Shown here: piece by piece, positions 38,660 to 47,916 of the stretch | How positions within the stretch are numbered: position 1 is the first letter of the stretch | Layout of the letters: every line of letters begins with the position of its first letter | Assembly: GCA_028866655.1 (NCBI GenBank) | Contig: JAGWHQ010000001.1 | Span: 115,198-179,197 of the forward strand | Origin: Nitrososphaerota archaeon | GTDB taxonomy: Archaea; Thermoproteota; Nitrososphaeria; Nitrososphaerales; Nitrosopumilaceae | Direction of reading: 5' to 3' | Length of the DNA: 64,000 bases | Notes under the pieces: generated by a model | Told to the model about the DNA's origin: nothing | Seen by the model: the letters and a program-made list of their open reading frames with translations, nothing else | Databases searched by the model: none | Program-made: the position numbers and the translations under genes

Positions 38660-39610
38660 TCATCCATTAACATGAAATGGTCTAAGCATAATTCTTCCAA
38701 ATACAATAATAGTGATTAATGCAATCATGAGCAAAATCAGCCCACTAGGAAATTCAGGTACTGTATGAATCACATTTGACATGTTAGTAATTTGTGGCAA
38801 TTGATTTCCAGTCAAATTTTGACTGGCTGTATTAACAGTGGAGACATTTTGGGATGCCATTCTAGTACCAATGATTTGAACAGATTGGGTGCCCTGTAAG
38901 AATGGTATTGTCAAGGTTCTTTCGCTTGCAGTTACTTGTTTCTGGTGCGGTTGAACTTGTACACCATCAACTAGTACGCCAAACAAATCATCAGTGCCAT
39001 CATTTGCTTTAGAGTCAATCAAAGATCTTGGAAGTGAAAGTGTGATAGATCCATAATTAGTGGATTGTATAGATACAACCAGCATGAAATTTGATGGATT
39101 GACATACATGTTAACCACAGAACCTCCGCTAATTGTATATGGTACATCAAAGGTTTGACGACCAGGAATTTGTATTTGAAATACGTCGTTGATTGGAGCA
39201 GTTGTTGCCATGTATGAAAAAGTTGTTTGAGTTGGAATTGTAGAACCATACTGAACTAGTACGGTATAAACACCACCTGATTTCCACATGGAACCTGATA
39301 TCTCAATGGCATCAGTGTAAGAACCATCTAAAGCAACAGTGACCTGTGTTGTCTTGATTTGATTACTATAGGGATCTAAAATGTTGATCGTCAAAGTACT
39401 TCCCGGTACAACAGTTTTGACTGTACCAGAAATTACAATCGTGTCACCAAAGATATAGAATGGTTTGTCAGTTGCCACCGTGATACTAGAGTTTGCAAGA
39501 ACCCGATGTGCAAAAACAGGTTCTGACAATACCAGAATTCCAAATACAACCAATAATGCAAAAAGCATACAATGGCTATTGAAGAACTTTTTCAAAGTGT
39601 GGTTGAGCAA
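38660..39610 (-). CDS. Secreted surface protein with PEF(G)-CTERM-like sorting tail
   Basis: N-terminal signal LLVVFGILVLSEPVFA; C-terminal VPEFPSGLILLMIALITIIVFGRIMLR. Confidence 0.8.
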   Translation of the reverse strand: MLNHTLKKFFNSHCMLFALLVVFGILVLSEPVFAHRVLANSSITVATDKPFYIFGDTIVISGTVKTVVPGSTLTINILDPYSNQIKTTQVTVALDGSYTDAIEISGSMWKSGGVYTVLVQYGSTIPTQTTFSYMATTAPINDVFQIQIPGRQTFDVPYTISGGSVVNMYVNPSNFMLVVSIQSTNYGSITLSLPRSLIDSKANDGTDDLFGVLVDGVQVQPHQKQVTASERTLTIPFLQGTQSVQIIGTRMASQNVSTVNTASQNLTGNQLPQITNMSNVIHTVPEFPSGLILLMIALITIIVFGRIMLRPFHVNG

Positions 39611-39642
39611 AAGTTACAGGACATGATAGATAAACCTTGTAA

Positions 39643-40635
39643 TTATTCTCTAATTTTTGATATGTATTTTGAATTTGCCAGTGCGGAATCATATTCACTT
39701 TCTGTAAGTATTTTTTGTTGAGTATAGAGGCTCTTGAACTTTCTTCCATCATCTGCAAATATTCCAACTACACAACCACTTGAGATGTCATACTTTTTCA
39801 TTGCAGTGTATACAGTAGCAGAAGATGGACTGACAAGCATCTTTTCTTTTTGCAGTATCTCTTTTACAGATGCAAATGCCTCTTCGTTTGTGATAGTTAC
39901 CCAGTCATCAACTACTTGTTCACGCCTGATAAACAAGTCTGGTTTTGAAGATTCTTCAAAGTTTCTCAAACCCTGAATCAAGTGATTTTGTTGTGGTTGG
40001 ACTGCAATTACCTTGATGTTTGGATTTTTCTCTTTTAGATATGCACCAATTCCTGTAATGGTGCCGCCTGTTCCAACACCTGTGAAAAAGTGGGTTATCT
40101 TTCCTTGTGTCTGTTCCCATATTTCAGGCCCTGTTCCCTTGTAGTGACCCATGAAATTTGCCTCGTTTGCATATTGGTTTGGAGAATAATACTTGTCAGG
40201 CCTTGCAGATGCAATAGACCTTGCAAGTGCAATGCTTTGATCAGTACCTGCACCAACCTTTGGACACAAGTCATCTGTTGTTTGATATAGTGTAGCGCCA
40301 AGTGATTCAATTATTTTTTTAGTTTCATCGCTTGCCTTTTCGGGGATTACAATTTCAACCTTGTATCCAAGAACTTTTGCAATTCCCGCAAGCGCAATTC
40401 CAGTGTTACCAGAAGTTGGCTCGATGATTATCGTGTGTCCTCTTTTGATAAGACCTTGTTCTTCTGCCATCTTGACCATCCAGTATGCAGCCCTGTCCTT
40501 TACAGAGCCAAACGGATTGTAAAACTCTAGTTTAGCATAAAATTCAGCATTATTTTTTGAAAGTGATTCCAGTTTTACAATCGGCGTGCCACCAATTTTT
40601 ATTGGCATACTGACATCTTCTAGTGTTTCAGCCAA
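39643..40635 (-). CDS. cysM: Cysteine synthase
   Basis: NPFGSVKDRAA; EPTSGNTGIALA; GVGTGGTITGIGAYLKE. Confidence 0.95.
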   Translation of the reverse strand: MAETLEDVSMPIKIGGTPIVKLESLSKNNAEFYAKLEFYNPFGSVKDRAAYWMVKMAEEQGLIKRGHTIIIEPTSGNTGIALAGIAKVLGYKVEIVIPEKASDETKKIIESLGATLYQTTDDLCPKVGAGTDQSIALARSIASARPDKYYSPNQYANEANFMGHYKGTGPEIWEQTQGKITHFFTGVGTGGTITGIGAYLKEKNPNIKVIAVQPQQNHLIQGLRNFEESSKPDLFIRREQVVDDWVTITNEEAFASVKEILQKEKMLVSPSSATVYTAMKKYDISSGCVVGIFADDGRKFKSLYTQQKILTESEYDSALANSKYISKIRE

Positions 40636-40639
40636 GGAA

Positions 40640-40888
40640 TTATTTCACCTTCTTAATTGTAAATTCTAAATCCTTGTCTGTTTTTTTTATACCAATTAAT
40701 TGATGACCAGTTCTATTGACCCATCTTGTGATATCTTCCTCAGATGCAGGATCGTCTGCCGTTATTTTTAGAATATTCCCTACTGCCATTCTTTCTATCT
40801 CTATCTTTGTTCTAAAGACAGGCTCTGGACAGAACATGCCTCGTACATCAATTGTTTTAGTTGGAGTTGATTCTGAAATATCGGCCAC
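40640..40888 (-). CDS. TusA-family sulfurtransferase
   Basis: TIDVRGMFCPEPVFRTKIEIERMAVGNILKITADDP. Confidence 0.9.
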   Translation of the reverse strand: MADISESTPTKTIDVRGMFCPEPVFRTKIEIERMAVGNILKITADDPASEEDITRWVNRTGHQLIGIKKTDKDLEFTIKKVK

Positions 40889-40949
40889 CTGTAAGCCAAA
40901 AAGTGCTCACGCAATATTAAAATCTATTCATAAATGCAAGAAAATCAGA

Positions 40950-41870
40950 TCATTTTAGAATCATTGGCAGAATTGCTCTCAGGTTTCTCTCATACAAAAC
41001 TGTATGATCCTGGTCTTTGAAGTTTATCTTGTTTGAAAGTTTTGTAATCAAACGTACTGCAACTTTGTATGCAGTTGTCCATACGATACTATTTGGATTT
41101 GACTCAAAAGCATTGATTAAAAATTTGCATACCCCTGTTAGATGTGGATGATTTTCTTCAAAGTATATGATGATATCCTCTTTAGAATTTTCAATCTTGT
41201 ACAGTGCATGTTCTATCATTTCCCGGCTTGTAATGTAACCCGTGTCCCCTACTGTTACTTTACCATGTCGTAATGCATACAAGATGTCATCAAGGTTGTT
41301 TTCAGAATCAATCATGTTCGTACACCTTCCAAGTGTAGATGCAACGTGTGAATCGCTTCCTGCCACCTCTATGAGGTTTAATGCTTTTGCAAAATGATAT
41401 GCTCTAAGATTAGAATATCTATCCACATTGTTGCTGTTAAAGACCTCAATTAGATCACACAGGGCAGCCCTTTCTCGCAATCCATTGCTTAGTCCAAAGG
41501 GATGCGGTGCACAAGATACTGCACCTTGTGATTTTACGATATCCAGTATCTCTTCAAGACTATTTCCTGTCTTCACTGTTTGATTTAGACCAAATGCAAG
41601 TACATGTATTCCTTGATCAGTTGTTATCTCTTCTCCCGGATATACTCTAATCTTTTTGTATTTTTCATGATTTTGTTGACACTCTAAAAGAGAACTGTAG
41701 CCATTCAGTGTATTATGATTTGTAATGAAAAATGCATCAAGACCTGTCTCATGTGCTTTATCTAGTTGTTGCATAACTGTAACTCCGCAATCATATGGAG
41801 TTTCTTTAGGCCCAAGCTGAAAGTTTGAAAATTCATTATGACAATGCAGTTCAATTTTTAATCCTGCCAA
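40950..41870 (-). CDS. PHP-domain phosphoesterase
   Basis: IELHCHNEFS; ITNHNT; PGEEITT; APHPFG; GSDSH. Confidence 0.9.
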   Translation of the reverse strand: MAGLKIELHCHNEFSNFQLGPKETPYDCGVTVMQQLDKAHETGLDAFFITNHNTLNGYSSLLECQQNHEKYKKIRVYPGEEITTDQGIHVLAFGLNQTVKTGNSLEEILDIVKSQGAVSCAPHPFGLSNGLRERAALCDLIEVFNSNNVDRYSNLRAYHFAKALNLIEVAGSDSHVASTLGRCTNMIDSENNLDDILYALRHGKVTVGDTGYITSREMIEHALYKIENSKEDIIIYFEENHPHLTGVCKFLINAFESNPNSIVWTTAYKVAVRLITKLSNKINFKDQDHTVLYERNLRAILPMILK

Positions 41871-41924
41871 TGTTTATCGAATCCACCTGTTAATGCATAT
41901 AATCTTTGTTTCTGGAATTTTTGC

Positions 41925-42665
41925 TCATCGGAACAGATCAAGTGATTTGACGCGCAGTAGATCTTGAAGAGTTCCATTTTTTTTATCAAAGGCATAGTTG
42001 CGTACAATTGCAATCGGTGTGTAAAGTGTTTTTCCTCGAACCAGCTCTGTTGCAGAACAAATTTCATCGGCAATTGCAATTGCGGTAACCCGAAGAACTC
42101 GCTTGAAATTATCTTGTATTCCTTCATAGTCAATTATAGGAGATATCCCAGACACTCCTATTGCAACATCAGTCTGGCCTTCTCGAAACGGTCTTCCAAA
42201 TGTATCAGAAATTATGACTGCTACATTTTTTCCAGCCTTTGTCTTGATACGTTTTCTGAGTCTCTGAGCAGAGTCATCGGAATCTTTTGGAAGAAGTGTA
42301 GCAAACCCTTTTTCCATGTTACTCTCATCAATGCCTGCATTTGCACAGACAAGACCATGTCGTGTTTGAGATATGATGATGCCATTTTTCATTCGAATTA
42401 TTCTTTTTGTTTCATCAAGAATCAGTTGTACTATCCTCGGATCCTTTTTGTATGCACTTGCAATCCCTGTTGCAAGAAGTGTCGGTTTTACTTTGGACAG
42501 TTCGATTTTTTGTCCCTCTTGTTTTGAGATTATCTTTTGTGTAAAAACAAGGATGTCACCTTCCTTGAGTTCCCTGCCAGCCTTTGTCTTGAGTAAAATT
42601 TCAATCAGATCATCTCCAGATTCTATATCAGACGGTATCTTGACAGGAATAATTTGCATAGACAT
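41925..42665 (-). CDS. cofE: Coenzyme F420-0:L-glutamate ligase
   Basis: DILVFTQKIISKQEG; GLVCANAGIDESN; VIISDTFGRPFREGQTDVAIGVSGI. Confidence 0.93.
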   Translation of the reverse strand: MSMQIIPVKIPSDIESGDDLIEILLKTKAGRELKEGDILVFTQKIISKQEGQKIELSKVKPTLLATGIASAYKKDPRIVQLILDETKRIIRMKNGIIISQTRHGLVCANAGIDESNMEKGFATLLPKDSDDSAQRLRKRIKTKAGKNVAVIISDTFGRPFREGQTDVAIGVSGISPIIDYEGIQDNFKRVLRVTAIAIADEICSATELVRGKTLYTPIAIVRNYAFDKKNGTLQDLLRVKSLDLFR

Positions 42666-42706
42666 GCAATCAGGTTGGTTTTTTACTGCTTAAAATGATA
42701 TCTTGT

Positions 42707-43357
42707 TTAGGCAAACGTCTGCAACGGTATCTTCAGACCATAGTGCTTGTTGATTAACCCTATAATCTTTGAGAGATCCTTTTCTTCAAGTGTTACAGTT
42801 GCAAGCTCTTTTACCATATCTTGAGCCCTAAATGCAATACCAAGACCGCAGATATTAAACAGTTTAACATCATTTGCTCCATCTACTACTACAACAATAT
42901 TTTCTTTTTTTTCTTTCCATTCATTTATTTTTATATTTGCAGATTTTGCCTTGTCAGAGTCTACATCAATTGTTACACCATCAAGTTTTCCATCCTTGAA
43001 TAGTAATTCATTTGAGAAAACATAGTCAAGGTTTAGTTCATCTTTTAGTCTATCAGTCATTAGTGTAAATCCTCCAGATACAGCCATTATTTTCCATCCT
43101 GCTGCTTTTAATGCCCTGCAAGCCTCTTTTGCACCAGTCATTATTTTTAGCGAGTCGGATACTTCTTTGCACGTATCATAATCGATTCCCCTGAGAAGAT
43201 CAATTCTTCTTCGCAATCCTTCTTCCCAGTTTATCTTTCCTTCAATTCCCTGTCTTGTGATTGCCCAGATTTCATCTTGCTTGTCAATTTTCTCGGCAAG
43301 TATTGGAAGAAATTCTGCATCAAGTAATACACCTTCAACATCAAAGATTGCTAACAT
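42707..43357 (-). CDS. HAD phosphoserine phosphatase-like
   Basis: IFDVEGVLLDAEF; AVSGGFTLMTDRLKDELNLDYVFSNEL; VVDGANDVKLF. Confidence 0.85.
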   Translation of the reverse strand: MLAIFDVEGVLLDAEFLPILAEKIDKQDEIWAITRQGIEGKINWEEGLRRRIDLLRGIDYDTCKEVSDSLKIMTGAKEACRALKAAGWKIMAVSGGFTLMTDRLKDELNLDYVFSNELLFKDGKLDGVTIDVDSDKAKSANIKINEWKEKKENIVVVVDGANDVKLFNICGLGIAFRAQDMVKELATVTLEEKDLSKIIGLINKHYGLKIPLQTFA

Positions 43358-43457
43358 CAGTTTCTTCTTTCAACCATAAATCAGATTATATAATCTTAAG
43401 CGATTGTCAGATCTTTTTACCACTAGTAATATATTCAAGGTTCTCAAGCTGGAGAAT

Positions 43458-43742
43458 ATGGCAGAGCTTCCTCACAAATACGAAGTACCAGTGAAAGTTG
43501 TTCCAAAAGCTATCAAGTTGTCAGATCAAACAAAAGAAGAACTCAAGTCGTCTGGCATGATGGATGACAAGGGGAAACTCAAACTAAAAGGAGTTAGCCC
43601 GAAGATGCTCAAACGCATGAAAGAAGAAGCAGTGGACTGTCCTGTTGTGAAAAGCGAACTTCCATTTATCCAATGTTTTGTATGTCCTAATTTCCAGAGC
43701 AGAGTGTCAGGTCAAGTACTCTGCAAAGGCGATCCACTCTAA
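43458..43742 (+). CDS. Small conserved Cys-containing protein
   Basis: MAELPHKYEVPVKVVPKAIK...CFVCPNFQSRVSGQVLCKGDPL; TATA-like AATATATTC ~30 bp upstream of ATG. Confidence 0.7.
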   Translation: MAELPHKYEVPVKVVPKAIKLSDQTKEELKSSGMMDDKGKLKLKGVSPKMLKRMKEEAVDCPVVKSELPFIQCFVCPNFQSRVSGQVLCKGDPL

Positions 43743-43785
43743 AAACCAGAAAAGCTCATTAGTGTAACTAAAAGAAAGACTGGAA

Positions 43786-45228
43786 TTGAGTAAAGAGATA
43801 GGAATTACAGCAAAGAAGAATGAAAATTTTAGTGAGTGGTATACACAAGTAGTACTAAAAGCACATCTTGCAGACTATGCCCCAGTAAAAGGCCTCATCG
43901 TTCTCAGACCTTATGGATATTCAATATGGGAGTCATTAAAGTCGTCACTTGACCAAAAGCTAAAGGCAACAGGCCATGAGAATGGTTTTCTTCCAGTTCT
44001 GATACCAGAGTCATTACTAAGCAAAGAATCTGATCACTTTGCAGGATTTACACCCGAGGTATTCTGGGTCACCCATTCAGGTGAAACAGAAATTGGTGAC
44101 AAGCTTGCACTGAGACCAACCTCTGAGGCACTTGCATATTCAATGTATTCAAAATGGATAAAAAGTTGGAGAGACCTACCACTCAAGATTAATTTCTGGA
44201 ACACTGCATTAAGAGCAGAGATCAAGGCAACAAAACCATTTCTGAGAACATCTGAATTTTTATGGCAAGAAGGCCATACTGTTCACACTACAAAAGAAGA
44301 AGCAGAACAAGAGGTTACAGCAATACTTGAAATGTATAAAAAAACAGTTGAAGAAGAACTTGCAATTCCCGTGCTGACTGGCAAAAAAAGTGAAAAAGAG
44401 AAATTTGTTGGTGCAGTATACACCACAACAATGGAATCCATCATGCCAGACGGCAAGGCACTCCAGATGGGAACATCACACTTTTTGGGACAAAACTTTT
44501 CCAAGCCATTTGATGTCAAATTCTTGGACAAACAAAATGTAGAGACGTTTGCATGGCAGACATCATGGGGAGTTTCATGGCGTCTAATTGGAGCGTTAAT
44601 CATGATTCATGGAGATGACAAAGGATTGGTTCTGCCACCACGAGTTGCGCCAATACAGGTAGTCATTGTACCAATTTATTATTCACCACAAGACATGGAA
44701 CTTGTTCTAAGCAAAGCATCAGAGATAAAGCAAGTCTTGGCAAAACACAATCTTCGTGTGCATATGGATATTAGAGACGAAGTTACGCCAGGATACAAGT
44801 TTCATGATTGGGAGATGAAAGGTGTTCCTTTACGAATAGAGATAGGTCCAAAAGACATAGCAAAAGGTAAGATGGTTCTTGTCCGCAGAGACAGCCTCAA
44901 AAAAATCGATCTTGCATTTGAAGATACAGAGAGTGGAATTCTGGGCATGCTAGATGAGATACAACGGAGCCTCTTTGAGAATGCCAAGAATTTGTTAAAA
45001 GAAAAGACATTAGAAGTTACAGATTTGGACGAGTTCAAGGCAGAGATGGAAAAGGGTGCATTTCTTTATTCTCCATGGTGTGGACAGACAAAATGTGAAG
45101 AGGTGATAAAAGAATCAACGGGTGCAGATATCAGAGTAATCCCATTTGATGCAAAGACACAAGATTCCAAGTGCATTATATGCAAAAATCAGACCACCAT
45201 ACATGCAATCTTTGCAAGAAGTTATTAG
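43786..45228 (+). CDS. proS: Prolyl-tRNA synthetase (archaeal/eukaryal type)
   Basis: LRPTSEALAYSMYSKWI; FLWQEGHT; GTSHFLGQNFSK; C-terminal Zn-binding-like region. Confidence 0.96.
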   Translation: MSKEIGITAKKNENFSEWYTQVVLKAHLADYAPVKGLIVLRPYGYSIWESLKSSLDQKLKATGHENGFLPVLIPESLLSKESDHFAGFTPEVFWVTHSGETEIGDKLALRPTSEALAYSMYSKWIKSWRDLPLKINFWNTALRAEIKATKPFLRTSEFLWQEGHTVHTTKEEAEQEVTAILEMYKKTVEEELAIPVLTGKKSEKEKFVGAVYTTTMESIMPDGKALQMGTSHFLGQNFSKPFDVKFLDKQNVETFAWQTSWGVSWRLIGALIMIHGDDKGLVLPPRVAPIQVVIVPIYYSPQDMELVLSKASEIKQVLAKHNLRVHMDIRDEVTPGYKFHDWEMKGVPLRIEIGPKDIAKGKMVLVRRDSLKKIDLAFEDTESGILGMLDEIQRSLFENAKNLLKEKTLEVTDLDEFKAEMEKGAFLYSPWCGQTKCEEVIKESTGADIRVIPFDAKTQDSKCIICKNQTTIHAIFARSY

Positions 45229-45240
45229 CAATGAATCATA

Positions 45241-45272
45241 GGTATAATGACAGTCTGGTGTTATATTATACC
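45241..45272. promoter_or_regulatory. 8-bp inverted repeat GGTATAAT-N16-ATTATACC upstream of a regulator gene
   Basis: Read directly; regulator ATG is at 45291. Confidence 0.45.
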
Positions 45273-45290
45273 AAGAAGGTAATGTAGCCA

Positions 45291-45605
45291 ATGTCAGGAT
45301 CAAACCCTTATCGTGACAGGATTTACATAATCAAAGACATCATTCTCACACTGGTTCAATATGGAGAACTCAATCAGACAGCTCTTGTTAGCTTTTGTGG
45401 TCTGAATTTAAAAAAACACAAATCAATACTTGATGAATTGGAAAAAAATAATTTAATTCAAAGTGAAGAAAGACACCTTGGAAAACGCATCATAACAATA
45501 TACAAGCCAGCACAGGAAGGAATAGAGTTTTGTAAAACAATCTTGGAGCCTTATGAGAGTTTATTTCCAAGAAAGAAGAATGATCAGACTAAAAACGAGT
45601 TCTAG
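45291..45605 (+). CDS. Winged-helix transcriptional regulator
   Basis: GELNQTALVSFCGLNLKKHKSILDELEKNNLIQ...RIITIYKPAQEGIEF. Confidence 0.8.
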   Translation: MSGSNPYRDRIYIIKDIILTLVQYGELNQTALVSFCGLNLKKHKSILDELEKNNLIQSEERHLGKRIITIYKPAQEGIEFCKTILEPYESLFPRKKNDQTKNEF

Positions 45606-45985
45606 TCAGAATCCAAGCCGTATTTTGATGCAATTTTTTTATCAATATCATCTTTTTGTTGGAGATATTCCCGGTATTTTTTATTCCATGATTTCAGTGT
45701 CTTATATTGCCTAATTCCAGTTATCATCCATCCCACAGATATTGCAATTATTAACCCAAGTAGTATGCTCAGTGCCACACCAAAGTCATATTCATTGTCA
45801 AGTACAATGAAAAAGTTTTTGTGAGTTAACAAGAATATCGAAAGTCCAATTGCAAAAGGTGCCAAGATAAAGCCGGAGATTGACACTCCAAGAAGAATTC
45901 TGCGTAATTCAAGAATTTTATTTATGAAATTATCCATTAAATCAAGTACATCAAAGCGAGAATGTTGTGTTTTGTCTTCGCTCAT
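45602..45985 (-). CDS. Membrane protein of unknown function
   Basis: Two TM segments. Confidence 0.6.
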   Translation of the reverse strand: MSEDKTQHSRFDVLDLMDNFINKILELRRILLGVSISGFILAPFAIGLSIFLLTHKNFFIVLDNEYDFGVALSILLGLIIAISVGWMITGIRQYKTLKSWNKKYREYLQQKDDIDKKIASKYGLDSD

Positions 45986-46049
45986 ATTGATTTGGCCATT
46001 TCCTGTTTAAAGTTGACAGACTTTTTAAAAAGTATTTTGACAGTCAATT

Positions 46050-46544
46050 TTATGGATCCACAGTAAACGTGCCATTCATTTCTGGATGTATCTTGGAATA
46101 ATATGAATAGGTACCAATCTTGTCTGCAACAAAGTTTATGGTTTGAGCCTCAAAATACTTCAAGTGTCTAGTATGTACATTAAATGCATCAATGTTTAGA
46201 TCCTGGTCTGAACCTGTATCCTTGTCTTCATTTATCACATGTAATGCAACCAGTGTTCCTTGCGCAATGTGAATTGCAGGATCAGTGTTTGTACTAGAGA
46301 TTGATTTCTTTCCAGTTTTAGTAGACTGCTCATCATAATAATATCCTTGGTCATTGTGAGTTGCAAGTATGTAAACATTAGAAGCTGTTGCAAATACTGG
46401 ATGATTTTCATTTACTGGAACTGATGAAGTCCAGAGATAATATACACCACCTGCAACAGCTAGAGCAATAACTGCAACAGTAATTATCAGACCTTTTGTA
46501 ATTGGACTACTAGATTTGGCCTTGTTCTTTTGCTTTTTTCCCAC
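46050..46544 (-). CDS. Membrane-anchored cupredoxin-like protein lacking the canonical Cys ligand
   Basis: N-terminal TM; FEAQTINFVADKIGTYSYYSKIHPEMNGTFTV. Confidence 0.75.
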   Translation of the reverse strand: MGKKQKNKAKSSSPITKGLIITVAVIALAVAGGVYYLWTSSVPVNENHPVFATASNVYILATHNDQGYYYDEQSTKTGKKSISSTNTDPAIHIAQGTLVALHVINEDKDTGSDQDLNIDAFNVHTRHLKYFEAQTINFVADKIGTYSYYSKIHPEMNGTFTVDP

Positions 46545-46574
46545 TATAAAACCAGTAAATTCTGTGTATATTTA

Positions 46575-46587
46575 GGTAATGATTACC
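46575..46587. promoter_or_regulatory. 13-bp palindrome GGTAAT-G-ATTACC in a divergent promoter region
   Basis: Read directly, flanked by TTTA/AAA. Confidence 0.5.
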
Positions 46588-46704
46588 AAAGTTTAGCAAA
46601 AGATAATACTAAAAAATTAGATTCGATAACGCAACAATGCACAAGGAACAATTGATAGTAAAATATAATATTTTGAGATACAAAGTGGGGGCAGAGATTT
46701 CAGC

Positions 46705-47916
46705 ATGAGAAAACTAGAGATCATACTTGTTGCAATAACCATAGTTCTTGCTGCCACGGTTACATTACAATTTACAAATGGAAAAATGCTATATGATGCA
46801 TCACAGGGTGCAGCCCAAGGACCACCAGGCCCTCAGGGTCCACCTGGTCCACAAGGGCCCCCGGGGCCAGCAGGAACGGGGTCAACTCTTGAGGAACAAG
46901 ATTCGATCTTCACACAGATTTACAAAAATACTGAGAATTCCGTAGTACAGATAACAAGCAAGGTCTCAACAGTAGACAATAATTTCATAATCAATGGTCA
47001 ACCACTTTCAAGCCAGTCTACAAGACTTGGATCAGGTTTTGTATATGATACAGAGGGAAGAATAATTACAAACAATCACGTGGTAGAAGGATCAAAGATA
47101 GTAAATGTTTCATTTGTGGACGGCAACACCTATACTGCCAAAGTGGTAGGAACTGACCCAGGAAATGATATTGCAGTAATACAGATAATAGACAATTTTT
47201 CTGACGAGCGGCTTGTTCCACTAACTCTTACAAACTCGTCAAATCTTAATGTCGGGCAGCAGGTAATTGCCATAGGCAATCCATTTGGACTAAGTGATAC
47301 AATGACTACTGGGATTATTAGCCAGATTGGAAGACTGCTTCCAGATGAGAGTTCCGCAGGATTTTCAATACCAGATGTGATACAAGTTGATGCTGCAATA
47401 AACCCAGGAAACTCTGGTGGTCCTCTGCTAGACCTTAATGGCAAAGTAGTAGGAATGAATACTGCAATCAGTACCAGTACAGGAGACTTTGCAGGAGTGG
47501 GATTTGCAGTACCTGCAGATGCAATAACTAGAATAGCCCCAGTCTTGATCAAAAATGGAACATATACTCACCCATACCTTGGCATATCAGGAAGAAGCCT
47601 CGACCCCGATGTAGCACTTGCAAATGGATTGGCAAGAAACTTCAAGGGAGTAATAATTGAAAGCACCATCAAGGGTGGGCCTGCAGATAAAGCAGGAATA
47701 ATTCCTGCCACACCAGATCAGAACAACATCCCTCACGGCGGAGATATCATAACAGCAATAGATGGACAGCAGGTCAGGACAATTTATGATGTCATAGCAT
47801 ACCTTGACGACAAGAAAAATGTAGGAGAAAAGGTAGTTTTGACAGTATACAGACAAGGAAAATCAGTTGATGTAACAGCTACACTTGGTTCAAGACCAGA
47901 CCAGACTCCTAGCTAG
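46705..47916 (+). CDS. HtrA/DegP-type serine protease with PDZ domain and collagen-like linker
   Basis: N-terminal [49 protein letters not shown]-terminal PDZ. Confidence 0.95.
   Translation: MRKLEIILVAITIVLAATVTLQFTNGKMLYDASQGAAQGPPGPQGPPGPQGPPGPAGTGSTLEEQDSIFTQIYKNTENSVVQITSKVSTVDNNFIINGQPLSSQSTRLGSGFVYDTEGRIITNNHVVEGSKIVNVSFVDGNTYTAKVVGTDPGNDIAVIQIIDNFSDERLVPLTLTNSSNLNVGQQVIAIGNPFGLSDTMTTGIISQIGRLLPDESSAGFSIPDVIQVDAAINPGNSGGPLLDLNGKVVGMNTAISTSTGDFAGVGFAVPADAITRIAPVLIKNGTYTHPYLGISGRSLDPDVALANGLARNFKGVIIESTIKGGPADKAGIIPATPDQNNIPHGGDIITAIDGQQVRTIYDVIAYLDDKKNVGEKVVLTVYRQGKSVDVTATLGSRPDQTPS

Noticed and set aside
41858-42133. 91-aa minus-strand ORF
   Set aside because: Lies in another frame of cofE and the gap after it; no coding signature.
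41964-42527. 187-aa plus-strand ORF rich in Cys/Phe/Ile
   Set aside because: Antisense to cofE, which has clear conserved motifs.
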